64,000 bases of DNA from Dallia pectoralis (taxonomy: Eukaryota > Chordata > Actinopteri > Esociformes > Umbridae). Within the stretch, counting starts at the first letter, position 1, and every line of letters begins with the position of its first letter. The notes under the pieces are model-generated. The model searched no databases. It was not told the origin of the DNA and worked only from the letters and a program-made list of their open reading frames with translations. The stretch spans positions 5,235,069-5,299,068 of the forward strand of contig CM055747.1 of the NCBI GenBank assembly GCA_029465975.1, written 5' to 3'. The position numbers were made by a program, and so were the translations under genes. Below, piece after piece: positions 36,401 to 46,434 of this stretch.

Positions 36401-39400
36401 ATACAGACAGTTTGCCAGGACAGTACAACTTCAAATTATAACGACACAGACTTAGTAATTGAGTTGCTTTCTGTGTCCTCACCTCTAGAAGGCCTTTGCT
36501 GGTGCTACTTTTCTGGTCCTTCCTGTGGGACAACAGAGCCTTCTGGACCAAGAACAGAGCTTTAGATATCTTATTCTTCTTGATTCGCGCCAGCAGGACT
36601 GACTCTGTAGTTACAGAGGTTTAAGTATCATGACTCCACATTTACAAGAAACATGACAATATCTACGGTTCAGTCCGTACGTATTTTGACATTGACACAT
36701 GGTATTGTTTTTGTTCTGTTCTGCTGTACACATAGGACCTGGCGTGAGGGCATCTCACCTGCTTCTGCCTTGTTGGCAGTGGCATCAGTTGTCGCCACGT
36801 AACTGAGAGGCCTCCGAGATCTTCTGCTGTCACCGGCATGGTGCTTATGCTCCGCTACGGTAACAGGACAGAGAAACGCACAGGCTGGACATCACGTGTA
36901 CTACGGTTTCAGCGTTTAGGGTCACTTAGAAATGTACTTGTTTTTCAAAGAAAAGAGCACATTTTGTTTCTGTGACAAAAAAAGATCAGAAATACAGTGT
37001 AGACATTCTAGACAGGCATACAGAGGCCCCTTCATTAGGACCCAAACGTCCATCAAAGTATTCAAGCTCTTCAAAGTTCTAATTTTAAAAAAAAGTTATT
37101 ATTTCTAACCCTGTCAATGACTACTTTACTTCCTATTCATTCTGCTATATTTCCGATTCAAATTAACTTTTTCTATGTTTTATGGAAAACAAGGACACTT
37201 AAAAGCAGTGAACATAGGATAGGCTACAGTAGAGAGGACAGCAGATTCCATGAGATTAGCGGAACAGCAATCATAAACAGGGAGACAGGAATGGTTGGAC
37301 AGACCTGGGAAGGTGTGGATCATCTTGAGGGAGACTCTGTGCTGGACAGACAGCAGTTCCACATATAGGTCCATGAGGACCAGAGACCGGGAGAGAGACG
37401 GGGAGGAACTCTTCATTCGCTTGTCCTCCCTTCCATCTGGAGTGGATTGGCAGGCAAACTTCTGTAAATGAACATTTGTATCAGGTGAGAGATCTGAAGG
37501 GATACATGATATGATATTACCAAGGAGATGATATTGCCATGATATTACCAAGGAGATGATTCACTTGGGGGAAAAAGTGCTAGTTTGTTTCTGTCTGTAA
37601 ACCAATCCCGGGGATTGTGTTCAAATGCACACACAAGACTAATTTGGAGATTGAGAAATGTCTCGAATATTAATACGACACCAATACAACTGTGAAATGT
37701 CAAAGTAAAACAGTTTAAACAAATTTCCCGCTAGTGATAAATGACAGCCGTATCTTTCCCTACGATGGGAGCGAATCGGAGTATGCCAAAACGGGTCCTC
37801 CTATCATCCCAATGCAGCTTAACCTATCCTGAAAATAAAGGACCCATTCTGTCATGAAGTGTTAAAGTGTCTCAGCTGCGTGAATACCGTGTCAGACATG
37901 GCCGCTCCGTCACGTGGCAGTAATCTACTCCAACCTCTGGTTACTCCATCCAGGCCTCTCTCCACCACCTCCCGCACCGACTGCAGTTGCTCCGTCATCG
38001 ACTTCTCCTCCGTGGGCGTCGCCCCCATGCCGTTGTCTTCGCTCGAGGCTGTTGGGCAACACAGGGAAGACACAGAACCATGCCTACCCATGAGCCTCCT
38101 TGGTGGGGACACGCCGACTGTGCGCGTTCGATTTAACAGTCGATTGGAAAACCAAGTTGACACAACCTTGAACCGGGGATGAATTAAAATGGGGTCTACC
38201 AGGAACAAAACACACAACTTCAACACGGACGTCCTTTTCTGGACGTGTTGTCCTGGCTAGAGTTAGCGCACCTGTGTTCCTGCCTGAGTGGCGGGTGGAA
38301 TCAGCGGTGCTCTCCAGCACCATGGCCAGTCTGATGGTCAACTCAGCCAACACCATCGGGTCGGAATCGGCCAGATCGCATGCGTGAGCCACCTCGCTGA
38401 GCACAGATAGGGTCCAGACCCACTACAGAAATAGAAATACGCAAAACAGATTAAAGCGTGGTGAAACAAACAGCTGTCACGCACAGTACACACATTTACA
38501 GGGACTGATTTCTGTAGAGTTAATTTACTTTGTCCTGGTTCTCCATCTTGCTCATGAAGCGTATGGGGTCCCAGTGTCGAACCTGCGCTCTCTGGAACAC
38601 AGTCTTGCATTTGGACCACAGGTACAACACTATGTCCGTCACCAGCTCTCTGTCGGGCTGCACGTCCTGCATAGTGACCGTAGATCCACACGGCGTTCAG
38701 TATACGACCACTGGTTCACTGTAGCATTTATACATCACAAAGACTGGTTTCTGCGATGGCTAACCTGAGCCGAGCCACAGACACAGGTGTGAAGAGTCTG
38801 TACCAGACCGACAAACTCCACGCTCATAACGACTCCCGGCTGCCTGTCCTTCTCTGCGGAGACAGGTAATGACGTACAAACTTCTGAGATCACCGCCCGG
38901 CACTCTATTGTTGTCATTTCAGGCGGCTTGGCTAAGTACGAACAGCGACCGTCAACCAGTACCTGAAACGGTGTCCTCCTTGGTGTTGAATTTATTCTTC
39001 TGTGCAGATAGGATGCGCCCCATTGCGTCCAGCATACTCAGCTCCAGCTCTGTCTTTCTGTAAAACTGCCCCTCCCTCCCCTGTCACACGAACATGCACG
39101 TTATAGATTAGGGAAGGGCCAATTGGCCAAAACATTACATCACATGTCTGTTACTGTATGGGTTAGGGGTTAACTTATATATGTGACACATTACATCACA
39201 TGTGTGTTACTGTATGGGGTTAGGGGTTAACTTCTATATGTGACACATTACATCACATGTTTATTACTGTATGGGGTTAGGGGTTAACTTCTATATGTGA
39301 ATCTATACCATAATAAACATATCAGCCTGCCTTTATTACTGTATGGGTTAGGGGTTAACTTCTATATGTGACACATTACATCACATGTTTATTACTGTAT

Positions 39401-42400
39401 GGGTTAGGGGTTAACTTCTATATGTGACACATTACATCACATGTTTATTACTGTATGGGGTTAGGGGTTAACTTCTATATGTGACACATTACATCACATG
39501 TGTGTTACTGTAGGGGTTAGGGGTTAACTTCTATATGTGACACATTACATCACATGTTTATTACTGTATGGGTTAGGGGTTAACGTCTATATGTGACACA
39601 TTACATCACATGTTTATTACTGTATGGGGTTAGGGGTTAACTTCTATATGTGACAGATTACATCACATGTTTATTACTGTATGGTTTAGGGGTTAACTTC
39701 TATATGTGACACATTACATCACATGTTTATTACTGTATGGGGTTAGGGGTTAACTTCTATATGTGACACATTACATCACATGTGTGTTACTGTAGGGGTT
39801 AGGGGTTAACGTCTATATGTGACACATTACATCACATGTTTATTACTGTATGGGGTTAGGGGTTAACTTCTATATGTGACACATTACATCACATGTGTGT
39901 TACTGTAGGGGTTAGGGGTTAACGTCTATATGTGACACATTACATCACATGTTTATTACTGTATGGGGTTAGGGGTTAACTTCTATATGTGACACATTAC
40001 ATCACATGTTTATTACTGTATGGGGTTAGGGGTTAACTTCTATATGTGACACATTACATCACATGTGTGTTACTGTAGGGGTTAGGGGTTAACGTCTATA
40101 TGTGACACATTACATCACATGTTTATTACTGTATGGGGTTAGGGGTTAACTTCTATATGTGACACATTACATCACATGTTTATTACTGTATGGGGTTAGG
40201 GGTTAACTTCTATATGTGACACATTACATCACATGTGTGTTACTGTAGGGGTTAGGGGTTAACGTCTATATGTGACACATTACATCACATGTTTATTACT
40301 GTATGGGGTTAGGGGTTAACTTCTATATGTGACAGATTACATCACATGTTTATTACTGTATGGGTTAGGGGTTAACTTCTATATGTGACACATTACATCA
40401 CATGTTTATTACTGTATGGGGTTAGGGGTTAACGTCTATATGTGACACATTACATCACATGTTTATTACTGTATGGTTTAGGGGTTAACTTCTGTATATG
40501 TGACAGATTACATCACATGTTTATTACTGTATGGGTTAGGGGTTAACTTCTATATGTGACACATTACATCACATGTGTGTTACTGTAGGGGTTAGGGGTT
40601 AACTTCTATATGTGAATCTATACCATAATAAACATATCAGCCTGCCTTTATTACTGTATGGTTTAGGGGTTAACTTCTATATGTGACACATTACATCACA
40701 TGTTTATTACTGTATGGTTTAGGGGTTAACTTCTATATGTGACACATTACATCACATGTTTATTACTGTATGGGGTTAGGGGTTAACGTCTATATGTGAC
40801 ACATTACATCACATGTTTATTACTGTATGGGGTTAGGGGTTAACTTCTATATGTGACACATTACATCACATGTTTATTACTGTATGGGTTAGGGGTTAAC
40901 GTCTATATGTGACACATTACATCACATGTTTATTACTGTATGGGTTAGGGGTTAACTTCTATATGTGACACATTACATCACATGTTTATTACTGTATGGG
41001 GTTAGGGGTTAACGTCTATATGTGACACATTACATCACATGTTTATTACTGTATGGTTTAGGGGTTAACGTCTATATGTGACACATTACATCACATGTTT
41101 ATTACTGTATGGTTTAGGGGTTAACGTCTATATGTGACACATTACATCACATGTTTATTACTGTATGGTTTAGGGGTTAACTTCTATATGTGACACATTA
41201 CATCACATGTTTATTACTGTATGGTTTAGGGGTTAACGTCTATATGTGACACATTACATCACATGTTTATTACTGTATGGGGTTAGGGGTTAACTTCTAT
41301 ATGTGACACATTACATCACATGTTTATTACTGTATGGGTTAGGGGTTAACGTCTATATGTGACACATTACATCACATGTTTATTACTGTATGGGTTAGGG
41401 GTTAACGTCTATATGTGACACATTACATCACATGTTTATTACTGTATGGTTTAGGGGTTAACGTCTATATGTGACACATTACATCACATGTTTATTACTG
41501 TATGGGGTTAGGGGTTAACTTCTATATGTGACACATTACATCACATGTTTATTACTGTATGGTTTAGGGGTTAACGTCTATATGTGACACATTACATCAC
41601 ATGTTTATTACTGTATGGGTTAGGGGTTAACGTCTATATGTGACACATTACATCACATGTTTATTACTGTATGGTTTAGGGGTTAACGTCTATATGTGAC
41701 ACATTACATCACATGTTTATTACTGTATGGGGTTAGGGGTTAACTTCTATATGTGACACATTACATCACATGTTTATTACTGTATGGGTTAGGGGTTAAC
41801 TTCTATATGTGACACATTACATCACATGTTTATTACTGTATGGGGTTAGGGGTTAACGTCTATATGTGACACATTACATCACATGTTTATTACTGTATGG
41901 TTTAGGGGTTAACTTCTATATGTGACACATTACATCACATGTTTATTACTGTATGGGTTAGGGGTTAACTTCTATATGTGACACATTACATCACATGTTT
42001 ATTACTGTATGGTTTAGGGGTTAACGTCTATATGTGACACATTACATCACATGTTTATTACTGTATGGGGTTAGGGGTTAACTTCTATATGTGACACATT
42101 ACATCACATGTTTATTACTGTATGGGGTTAGGGGTTAACTTCTATATGTGACACATTACATCACATGTTTATTACTGTATGGGTTAGGGGTTAACGTCTA
42201 TATGTGACACATTACATCACATGTTTATTACTGTATGGGGTTAGGGGTTAACTTCTATATGTGACAGATTACATCACATGTTTATTACTGTATGGGTTAG
42301 GGGTTAACGTCTATATGTGACACATTACATCACATGTTTATTACTGTATGGGTTAGGGGTTAACTTCTATATGTGAAACATTACATCACATGTTTATTAC

Positions 42401-45400
42401 TGTATGGTAGGGCTATCAGCCTGCCTTACTATGTATTAAACTGATATCTAGCCATTAATCACTCCGCAAGCTGTGCAGTGCTCATGAGATCATGTTCTTC
42501 TGGACAAAATGTTTGTTCTGATCCAAATGTTTCAACGTGTCACACAGAGGTTTTATAGACCTAATTGTGTAGAAAACTAAGCATGGCAACGTGGGAAACG
42601 TGTCCAGGTAAAGGTTGTGGCTTACCGGTAGCACTGAGTGTGTCATGGCATCTGAGAGCATGCCGAACATATCCCACTGCTCGTAACCAAACAGAAGCTT
42701 GACGAAGTGCACCGCTGCTTCCACAGATACCTTGTTCTCCCCTGGGACACAAAAGAGTCTTCTAAATAACGTTGACACTTGTTTCCAGGAAGATGTGGTA
42801 CCCATAGAACCGTAAACGCATAATACCAGTCCGTTTGGAGCGGTGCATTGTTCTAAGTAACTGCCTGACAGAATAACGGCATCTTTGTGGTCAGTTGTTT
42901 GAACCCTGGTAGCAACATATCCAAAGTGACAGGGTATCCAGGACGGGGCAGAGCAAAGTTCACTCAGAGCTGCTCGTGGTGGCCAAATGTTTCACAGGCC
43001 TGACAGTGCCTTAATAGCTTATATGGAAAGACAGTGCTTGGACGTTCTCACCAGCGGTGGCCATTTCCATCAGAGTAAAGTTGGCCGTCACGGCATTTAA
43101 ACAGGTGGGTAGACTGTCATTCCTGTCTGGCTCTGGGGAGCCTCCAACTCCTGAACACATAATGCAGGAAACCGCAGTGAGCTCTCCGATCAACAACAGC
43201 CTTGACCGACAGCTGCAGCTGACACTAATACAAATGCAGTCTAATGACCAGCGCAGTAAAACAATAAAATGCCTAGATTTTAAACAGCAAAATGCCTCTA
43301 AAGATCGATTCTGCAAAATAGTGGCTCCATCTTAATTAGACGGATCTAGAAAAAGGTTAAGCAGCTACTAACCGGACAGAATGCTGATGCCTGCGGACAT
43401 GAGTTCCAGACAGACCTCCTGTATCTCAAACTCTTTGGGCATGCCTGTCTGTAGCGGGCGATGGGAGCTGTCCCATAGAGCCTCCACTATCGCCAGGAAC
43501 TGGGCAGCGTTTCCCTCAAACATCTCCATCAATGCCCGCTCTGTTGGGGTACGAGGCCACTGCATCTAGAGAGGAAGGGACGGAGGGAGGGAGGGAGCGA
43601 GGGAAAAAGAAGAGGATGGGTAAAAATGGGCTAGACTGATTTCCCAGTACTAGGTTAATGCAGGTATAATGGTGCTTACGTTCTGATTCTCTTTGAGGTT
43701 ACTTTTCTGCTTGGGTCTGAAGAGTCCTTTGGGTTTTCTCCTTTTTTCATACACCAACTGCTTAAACACCATGGCTGCTAGCTGTAGATGAGGACAAAAA
43801 AGTGCTAATACACAACTATAAATAGCTGGCTCATGTGGCAGCATGTGTGTTTTTATTCAATCTCAGGAATGTGTAATGCTTACATTGACCATCGAGCAAT
43901 GGTGGCGCTGTACCTCCTACTTCCTGTTAGCGGCTATACAAGTTAGCTACTGGCATTTTGTATGTTGAGTTACGACGTATCTTAGTTAGGCTGAACACTC
44001 TTTAACACTTCTTAAACAATAAAGAGCGGCCTTCTCCCTTGATTCAAAACGGGTTGCATAATTAATTAATTCCACTACACAATACTGTACTCACCCATTT
44101 CTGCCATATTTGACATAACAGTCCTTACATGCCAATTGTAGGCCTTAAAACATTTAGACTATTTCTTATAAACCTGCCCCGTACCTTAATGGTAGCCTCT
44201 TTGTATGCTCTCTGAGTCTCGTTGACGGCGACCAGACCGCTCATCTCCTCCAGTTTGCCTAGCTCACTGACTTTGCTGAGGGCTCGTCGTGCAAACGCTT
44301 CAGCCTGAACATTGGCCTGGCTGTCGTAGTAGCACTGGCAAACACTGCAGTACAGTGTGACCCTCCAGGTCAGGAACTTGGCAGTCATGAGCGGAGTAGA
44401 GGTCTCCAGACAGATACAAGCCCACAGTAGGAACTCCATAGCCTGGGGTGGAGGAATCGAATTTAGAAACAGCCCATATCCCCTCAATGGAAAAATCACA
44501 TCAGAAGATAAGATAAGAAAGATATTGGACGTTTACCTGGGCAGAGTAGCCCATGGACATCAGGTTTCTACAGATATTGAAGATGCAGAGTGAGCCTGAG
44601 GACATGAATTTAATGATGTCAACGTTACCTTTGTTGGTATTTAATCAGCTTAATTGGAAACCTCAATGGCAATCAGAGGCTGTAGTGCAGTATATTTATA
44701 CATGTGCCCTTGAAAATGTAAATTATTTTGGGATCAAGGCGGACAATAGCAGGGTGTCTAAATCAAATTTCCAAGCATGCAATATTAAAATCTGTTTTCT
44801 TTCATGATCACCGACGTTGACCAGTAACGCTAACTCTCTGCGCAGGCACTCAATTCCGAAGCTGTGTGCACCTCTCCAATGGCAAATATCCCCCGGTCTC
44901 TATCTCGACACACCCGTGTAACTGCAACTCTATTACCGTTGTAGAGAACCCAGCAGAGACGTTCGTACGGAAGCACAGCCTGCATCAGGATCCTGGCAAA
45001 CCCCAGGATGTTGAGAAGTTCCTGAATTCCCTGTGGGCTGGGATGGCCAGCCGTTTCCCTCTCCAGCTGAAAGGCACACAGGCAGGTGCCCTGCAGAGCC
45101 CGGAGCTATCAGACACACAGAGGCAAAATACGGAGGCAGTCATAAAAACTGAGTGAGGTGTCGTTCTTCTATCAACTTAGATTGGTTCTGAACAACAAAC
45201 CTGCGAATGTCGGTGTGAGACAAATACACACACGTACATGAACATGTGAAAAAGTAATAAAATGTGTACTAACGCGTCCACACTTTGACATTTTCTGTAG
45301 ATTTTTGATACTTCATTATTGTAATTGTTACATTAGGTCATTTTTTATCAGTCAATCAATAGTGTTAAAGTAAAGTTTCTAAATCCATACGTCAGTTTAT

Positions 45401-46341
45401 GTTTAAAGCAGACTTATTTCCAGGGCGTGCACCTCCTCTTTCATATGACTGAGTACACATTTCCCTCACCGTCAGCTTGGCTTGGTCTGTGTCGAACCCC
45501 ATGGGGAAGAAGGTCATCTTGAAGTGCTCAACATCGCTAATGTCCTGTATGTTCGCAGTGCTGAACTGCTGCAGATAGCGACTGTAACCCTGCCATAGAG
45601 CTAGTCTGTATAACTGGGTGGGGAAAAACAGGTGCTCGATTTAATTGACAGTAAAATGCAAATGCAATACAATGCAAATAGATATGATGTGGTTAACATT
45701 TAAGGGTTTTGATCTTTAGAGACAATTATCTCGGAGATCTGAGAGGGGGGGATAACAACATACCTTGACATCAAAGAGAAAATCAGCAATTTGCAACATC
45801 TGTTCTTCATAATAGCTGGTTGGTATTCGAGTTTTGTACTCGTTCCATATCTTAAAAATAGTTTCTGCCCTGGTTAAGTGCATTGGGGGGAGAGGCATTA
45901 TTTACGGACACAAATTGCCATGATGTAGCAATAATAGTATTAGTTGATTGAATTCAGCTAGTTGGTTAAAGTTATTTTCAGAGATTAAGAACAATGTTTG
46001 GCCTACGTCTGTATTTACAATTAAGATAGAATAAATTAGCTACAGCCAGATAACTTAAGCTAGTTTCAAATAGTCCCATTTATTTCATAATCCCTTTCAA
46101 CATCAAAAGCAGTCATAAAGTAGCCTAGTACACTCGTAGTACTGTAAAGTACCTCGGCAGTATTACAATTAAGTAGTATAAATTGATCTCACCCTCTTGC
46201 GTAAGAGTTGTGGTCGTATTTAGGCGAATTGCTAATACGTTTCATAAACGATAAAAACTCCTTTATATCTCGATCAAATCCCGATATAACTGGATTCCTT
46301 TTATCAATTTTCCCGTAAAATGAAGCTGGCAGTGCGTTCAT
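11279..46341 (-). CDS. CFAP54: CFAP54, cilia- and flagella-associated protein 54
   Basis: A 67-exon coding model (coordinates in the block entries) with consistent phases and acceptor/donor dinucleotides gives about 3135 aa, close to the roughly 3100 aa of mammalian CFAP54. Landmarks are the N-terminal FYGKIDKRNPV and IWNEYKTRIPTSYY segments, ALQGTCLCAFQ, FLLWACICLETSTPL, a fibronectin-III-like region in exons 20-21 (about residues 873-966), YLQANNHNSLRTQALHDLGN, WLRCRLAVVRSLVAHI, SNIYLPQLPLLAKATMRLG, CYLEMALVYLYQ, and a final VPFEASLQSLCDLER ... WLISLLA-stop. CFAP54 is a large scaffold of the C1d projection of the ciliary central apparatus, acting with CFAP46, CFAP74 and CFAP221; mouse loss causes primary ciliary dyskinesia. 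An in-frame ATG at 46434 would add 31 aa, but it overlaps an RFX-like X-box, so 46341 is preferred. CCT6A is divergent, head to head. Confidence 0.95.
12721..12855 (+). mobile_element. Tc1-like transposon fragment (CFAP54 intron 62)
   Basis: The stretch GGTGAGTATCTACC ... CAAGGCTCATCGATGCA ... CTGATCCGATCGCG resembles the N-terminal transposase region of the same fish Tc1-like family as the 7034-7240 fragment. It is short and decayed, with no terminal repeats. It was recognised from memory of the family consensus. Confidence 0.6.
14861..15478 (+). mobile_element. Internally deleted Tc1-like element, salmonid type (CFAP54 intron 55)
   Basis: The left end TACAGTTGAAGACATTTACA and the motif TTTTCAACCACTCCACA are typical of the classic salmonid Tc1-like transposon. 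The middle keeps only the transposase 3' end (ATTGTGGGAAACTTGTGG, CGTTTG-like TGTTTGACCCAAG). The right end has GTATGTAAACTTCTGACCCAC, GTGGTGATTCCAACTGACC and a degenerate GTATGTAAACGTTCCAC terminus. Most of the transposase is missing, so it is non-autonomous. Its right end abuts a 14-bp tandem array. Confidence 0.92.
15483..15622. repeat. 14-bp minisatellite next to the exon 55 donor
   Basis: About ten copies of GGGTGATGCATTAT with variants lie directly between the right end of the Tc1 element and the 5' splice site of CFAP54 exon 55 at 15631. The last copy is within about 10 bp of the donor. Confidence 0.93.
15975..16115 (+). mobile_element. Decayed end of a Tc1-like element (CFAP54 intron 54)
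   Basis: CACTACCATTCTAAA followed by AACCTTGTCAATTACTCGATT resembles the ends of the Tc1-like family that starts with CACTACCGTTCAAAAG. The same 3' module is seen at 37100-37205. Only a short piece is left. Confidence 0.55.
16431..16925. repeat. 22-bp minisatellite, about 22 copies (CFAP54 intron 53)
   Basis: The unit is GAAGAAGCTCCGGTCTGTTT plus GT. It lies about 50 bp upstream of the exon 54 acceptor at 16377. The 22-bp unit has no stop on the minus strand in any phase, so a 219-aa sense-strand frame crosses it. Nothing suggests that frame is translated. Confidence 0.96.
17399..18805. repeat. 85-93 bp minisatellite, 16 units, each with the exon 53 end and a splice donor
   Basis: Each unit on the minus strand carries the last roughly 37-45 nt of CFAP54 exon 53 (ending CTCACTGATACAG), the donor GTCACACATTC and about 40 nt of intron. 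The true exon end is 18754; the next intact copy of the donor is 85 nt downstream, and every later copy keeps CAG|GTCACA. Reading on in the exon frame gives TGA at 18691-18693, before the second donor. Two length classes occur, with or without an extra ACAACA. Confidence 0.93.
18918..19133. repeat. Compound (CA)n microsatellite upstream of the exon 53 acceptor
   Basis: About 215 bp of CACACA/CAGACA and CAGAGACCACA repeats. On the CFAP54 sense strand it reads as a TG-rich tract running right up to the acceptor TGTAG|GCG at 18914. Confidence 0.95.
20100..20200 (-). repeat. Possible tRNA-derived SINE remnant
   Basis: On the minus strand, GAGTTCAAATCCCACC resembles a tRNA T-arm (Pol III B box). 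About 45 bp upstream is GTGTGAGCTACTCCC, which could be a degraded A-box region. There is no good cloverleaf, so a functional tRNA is unlikely. Confidence 0.3.
20691..20786. repeat. 16-bp minisatellite, six copies
   Basis: The unit is CAAGGGCACAAGTGGA, with A/C alternation at one position. It begins about 20 bp downstream of the CFAP54 exon 50 donor at 20808. Confidence 0.93.
21150..21250 (+). repeat. Interspersed repeat tail (SINE/LINE 3'-end type)
   Basis: TAATAATAATATG followed by TTTATTTATATAGCGCCTTT and CACTTTACA is a common fish retroposon tail. Its flanks could not be resolved, and I do not assign a family. Confidence 0.5.
21488..28086 (-). CDS. CFAP54: CFAP54 coding exons 35-49 (residues about 1606-2313)
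   Basis: Exons: 27877-28086, 27490-27686, 27195-27330, 26591-26714, 25621-25776, 25057-25257, 24433-24520, 23881-24057, 23600-23666, 23197-23382, 23023-23109, 22581-22700, 22442-22495, 22071-22221, 21488-21657. TPR-like helical content is seen in ALHDLGNLYCYNGNRKAAHSYWSKAVDCAL (exons 41-42, shortened here only by exon break) and GVWGCLQAAILTTKIAQ. Exon 47 is only 54 nt (PIRTFYSDRPITDSENLQ). Exon 40 can read through its donor to a stop at 25007-25009, close to a repeat-derived AATAAA. Confidence 0.92.
22835..22937. repeat. G-rich GGTYGGGTCGTGC short tandem repeat
   Basis: A degenerate decamer-like repeat (GGTTGGGTCCTGC, GGTCGGGTCGTG) in CFAP54 intron 45. It is C-rich on the transcribed sense strand. 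Confidence 0.8.
24938..25005. repeat. Interspersed repeat tail with sense-strand AATAAA
   Basis: AATCGATCAAATTTATTTTATACAGCCC and TTGTCACAAAGTAC resemble a repeat module common in salmonid-type genomes. On the CFAP54 strand it supplies AATAAA at 24949-24954, about 55 nt past a stop reached by reading through the exon 40 donor. Confidence 0.5.
25875..26535 (+). mobile_element. Internally deleted Tc1-like element, CACCTACTCATTCAAGG family (CFAP54 intron 38)
   Basis: The left end has CACACCTACTCATTCAAGG, and the right end is its inverted relative: ATAAGTAGGTTTGTCTC with GTACTGTA. Between them are matching modules near each end: CATTCTCTCAACCAGCTTCA on the left, and CAAGGCAAAGTG, TACATGATTCTATATGTG on the right. 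There is no transposase frame, so this is a non-autonomous derivative. Confidence 0.9.
27399..27435. repeat. (CA)n microsatellite
   Basis: ACACACACACATACACACAC and more in CFAP54 intron 36, about 75 bp upstream of the exon 37 acceptor in transcript sense. Confidence 0.9.
28185..34344 (-). CDS. CFAP54: CFAP54 coding exons 23-34 (residues about 1008-1605)
   Basis: Exons: 34197-34344, 33517-33672, 32874-32996, 32445-32534, 31531-31663, 31092-31187, 30846-30972, 30432-30531, 30206-30306, 29693-29893, 29195-29385, 28185-28510. This is the least conserved part. Exon 31 has a poly-Lys patch (EKKKKNKK). Exon 34 has an expanded 13-aa Pro-rich repeat. The exon 27 acceptor (GTCGAG|AAG) has a weak pyrimidine tract and is the least certain boundary, although both flanking phases agree. 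Confidence 0.88.
28290..28440 (-). repeat. CFAP54: Coding tandem repeat in CFAP54 exon 34 (13-aa unit)
   Basis: The frame contains about four copies of a 13-residue Pro-rich unit, QNPPAEPTCGTHP and variants (39 bp each). It keeps the CFAP54 frame. I know of no such repeat in other CFAP54 proteins, so it looks like a lineage-specific coding minisatellite in a disordered linker. Confidence 0.85.
28562..28910 (+). mobile_element. Tc1-like transposon fragment (CFAP54 intron 33)
   Basis: CTTAGAAATGTCCTTGTTCTT, ACTAATTGATCATCAGAAAACCC, AATGAAGGCTATTCTATATG and AGAGTGTCTGGTTTGAGAAAC match, in order, the 5' part and start of the transposase gene of the CACTACCGTTCAAAAG-type Tc1 family. The frame is broken and the element is truncated. 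Confidence 0.88.
31797..32240. repeat. 27-bp minisatellite, about 14-16 copies (CFAP54 intron 26)
   Basis: The unit is CCCCTCCCCAGATTGATGGTATTGTGG. Because 27 is a multiple of three and the unit lacks stops, long repetitive frames exist on both strands (for example repeats of GPQYHQSGE on the sense strand). The flanking exons 26 and 27 splice in phase without it. Confidence 0.95.
33120..33440 (+). repeat. Possible interspersed repeat (CFAP54 intron 24)
   Basis: A pyrimidine-rich stretch with CACCTGTGTTTCCCC, GATGTATTTAGCTC and a terminal TGCGTCTGCGACCC resembles the 3' part of a common fish LTR or retroposon element. No ends were found. Confidence 0.35.
34942..39080 (-). CDS. CFAP54: CFAP54 coding exons 11-22 (residues about 466-1007), includes FN3-like region
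   Basis: Exons: 38963-39080, 38765-38853, 38529-38666, 38272-38422, 37888-38048, 37305-37461, 36759-36854, 36483-36604, 35791-35982, 35611-35703, 35174-35359, 34942-35066. Exons 20-21 encode a fibronectin-III-like sequence (VCWYHIYGRE, then LEQNQTYVFAVAAYDAQGR). The exon 20 donor is GC (AAG|GCAGGT), because the GT four bases later would break the frame. Exon 17 is very basic (HKHHAGDSRRSRRP). Confidence 0.92.
36897..37207 (+). mobile_element. Short Tc1-like derivative (CFAP54 intron 16)
   Basis: The left part GGGTCACTTAGAAATGTACTT and GATCAGAAATACAGTGTAGAC is joined to the right part AACCCTGTCAATGACTAC and TTTTATGGAAAACAAGGACA. These are the two ends of the same family as 28562-28910, with the transposase deleted. 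Confidence 0.85.
39130..42407. repeat. 56-57 bp satellite-like array, about 58 copies (CFAP54 intron 10)
   Basis: The unit reads GGGGTTAGGGGTTAAC, TTCTATATGTGACACATTAC, ATCACATGTTTATTACTGTAT. Variant sites (AACTTC/AACGTC, TTTATTACTG/TGTGTTACTG, GGGGTTAGG/GGTTTAGG) follow higher-order patterns. Two copies carry the same divergent insert (ACCATAATAAACATATCAGC) near 39305 and 40620. On the CFAP54 sense strand most units contain AATAAA followed by a UG-rich stretch. The array starts about 50 bp from the exon 11 acceptor. Confidence 0.97.
42626..46341 (-). CDS. CFAP54: CFAP54 coding exons 1-10 (residues about 1-465)
   Basis: Exons in transcript order: 46193-46341, 45764-45869, 45470-45613, 44937-45105, 44537-44595, 44185-44442, 43680-43781, 43373-43565, 43052-43150, 42626-42741. 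This is the conserved helical N-terminal third of the family, with YLQQFSTANIQDI in exon 3, LPYERLCWVLYN in exon 4, and ARRALSKVSELG in exon 6. Exon 7 is Lys-rich (KRRKPKGLFRPKQK). Every junction is GT-AG and keeps phase. Confidence 0.93.
43568..43615. repeat. (GGGA)n purine tract
   Basis: GGAAGGGACGGAGGGAGGGA and more, immediately upstream of the CFAP54 exon 8 acceptor. On the sense strand it is an extended CT tract. Confidence 0.85.
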
Positions 46342-46416
46342 TTTTGCAGGCAAAGTCGCTTCACTACTGGTTACATATCCAACAACAAACTGCACTGAAT
46401 GATAGAGTCTGGACTG

Positions 46417-46430
46417 GTTGTCATGGAAGC
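46417..46430 (-). promoter_or_regulatory. CFAP54: RFX X-box-like site of CFAP54
   Basis: GTTGTCATGGAAGC matches 11 of 14 positions of the palindromic X-box GTTGCCATGGCAAC, the RFX2/3 site of ciliary genes. It lies about 75-90 bp upstream of the preferred CFAP54 start, the usual distance. RFX control is inferred. Confidence 0.55.
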
Positions 46431-46434
46431 ACAA

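Noticed and set aside
39130..42407. Internal telomeric repeat (TTAGGG)
   Set aside because: TTAGGG occurs once per 57-bp unit and is not tandem; it is a satellite, not an interstitial telomere.
46342..46434. Upstream in-frame ATG of CFAP54 at 46434 as the start
   Set aside because: It lies inside the X-box-like site, and the residues it adds look unlike the family N-terminus.
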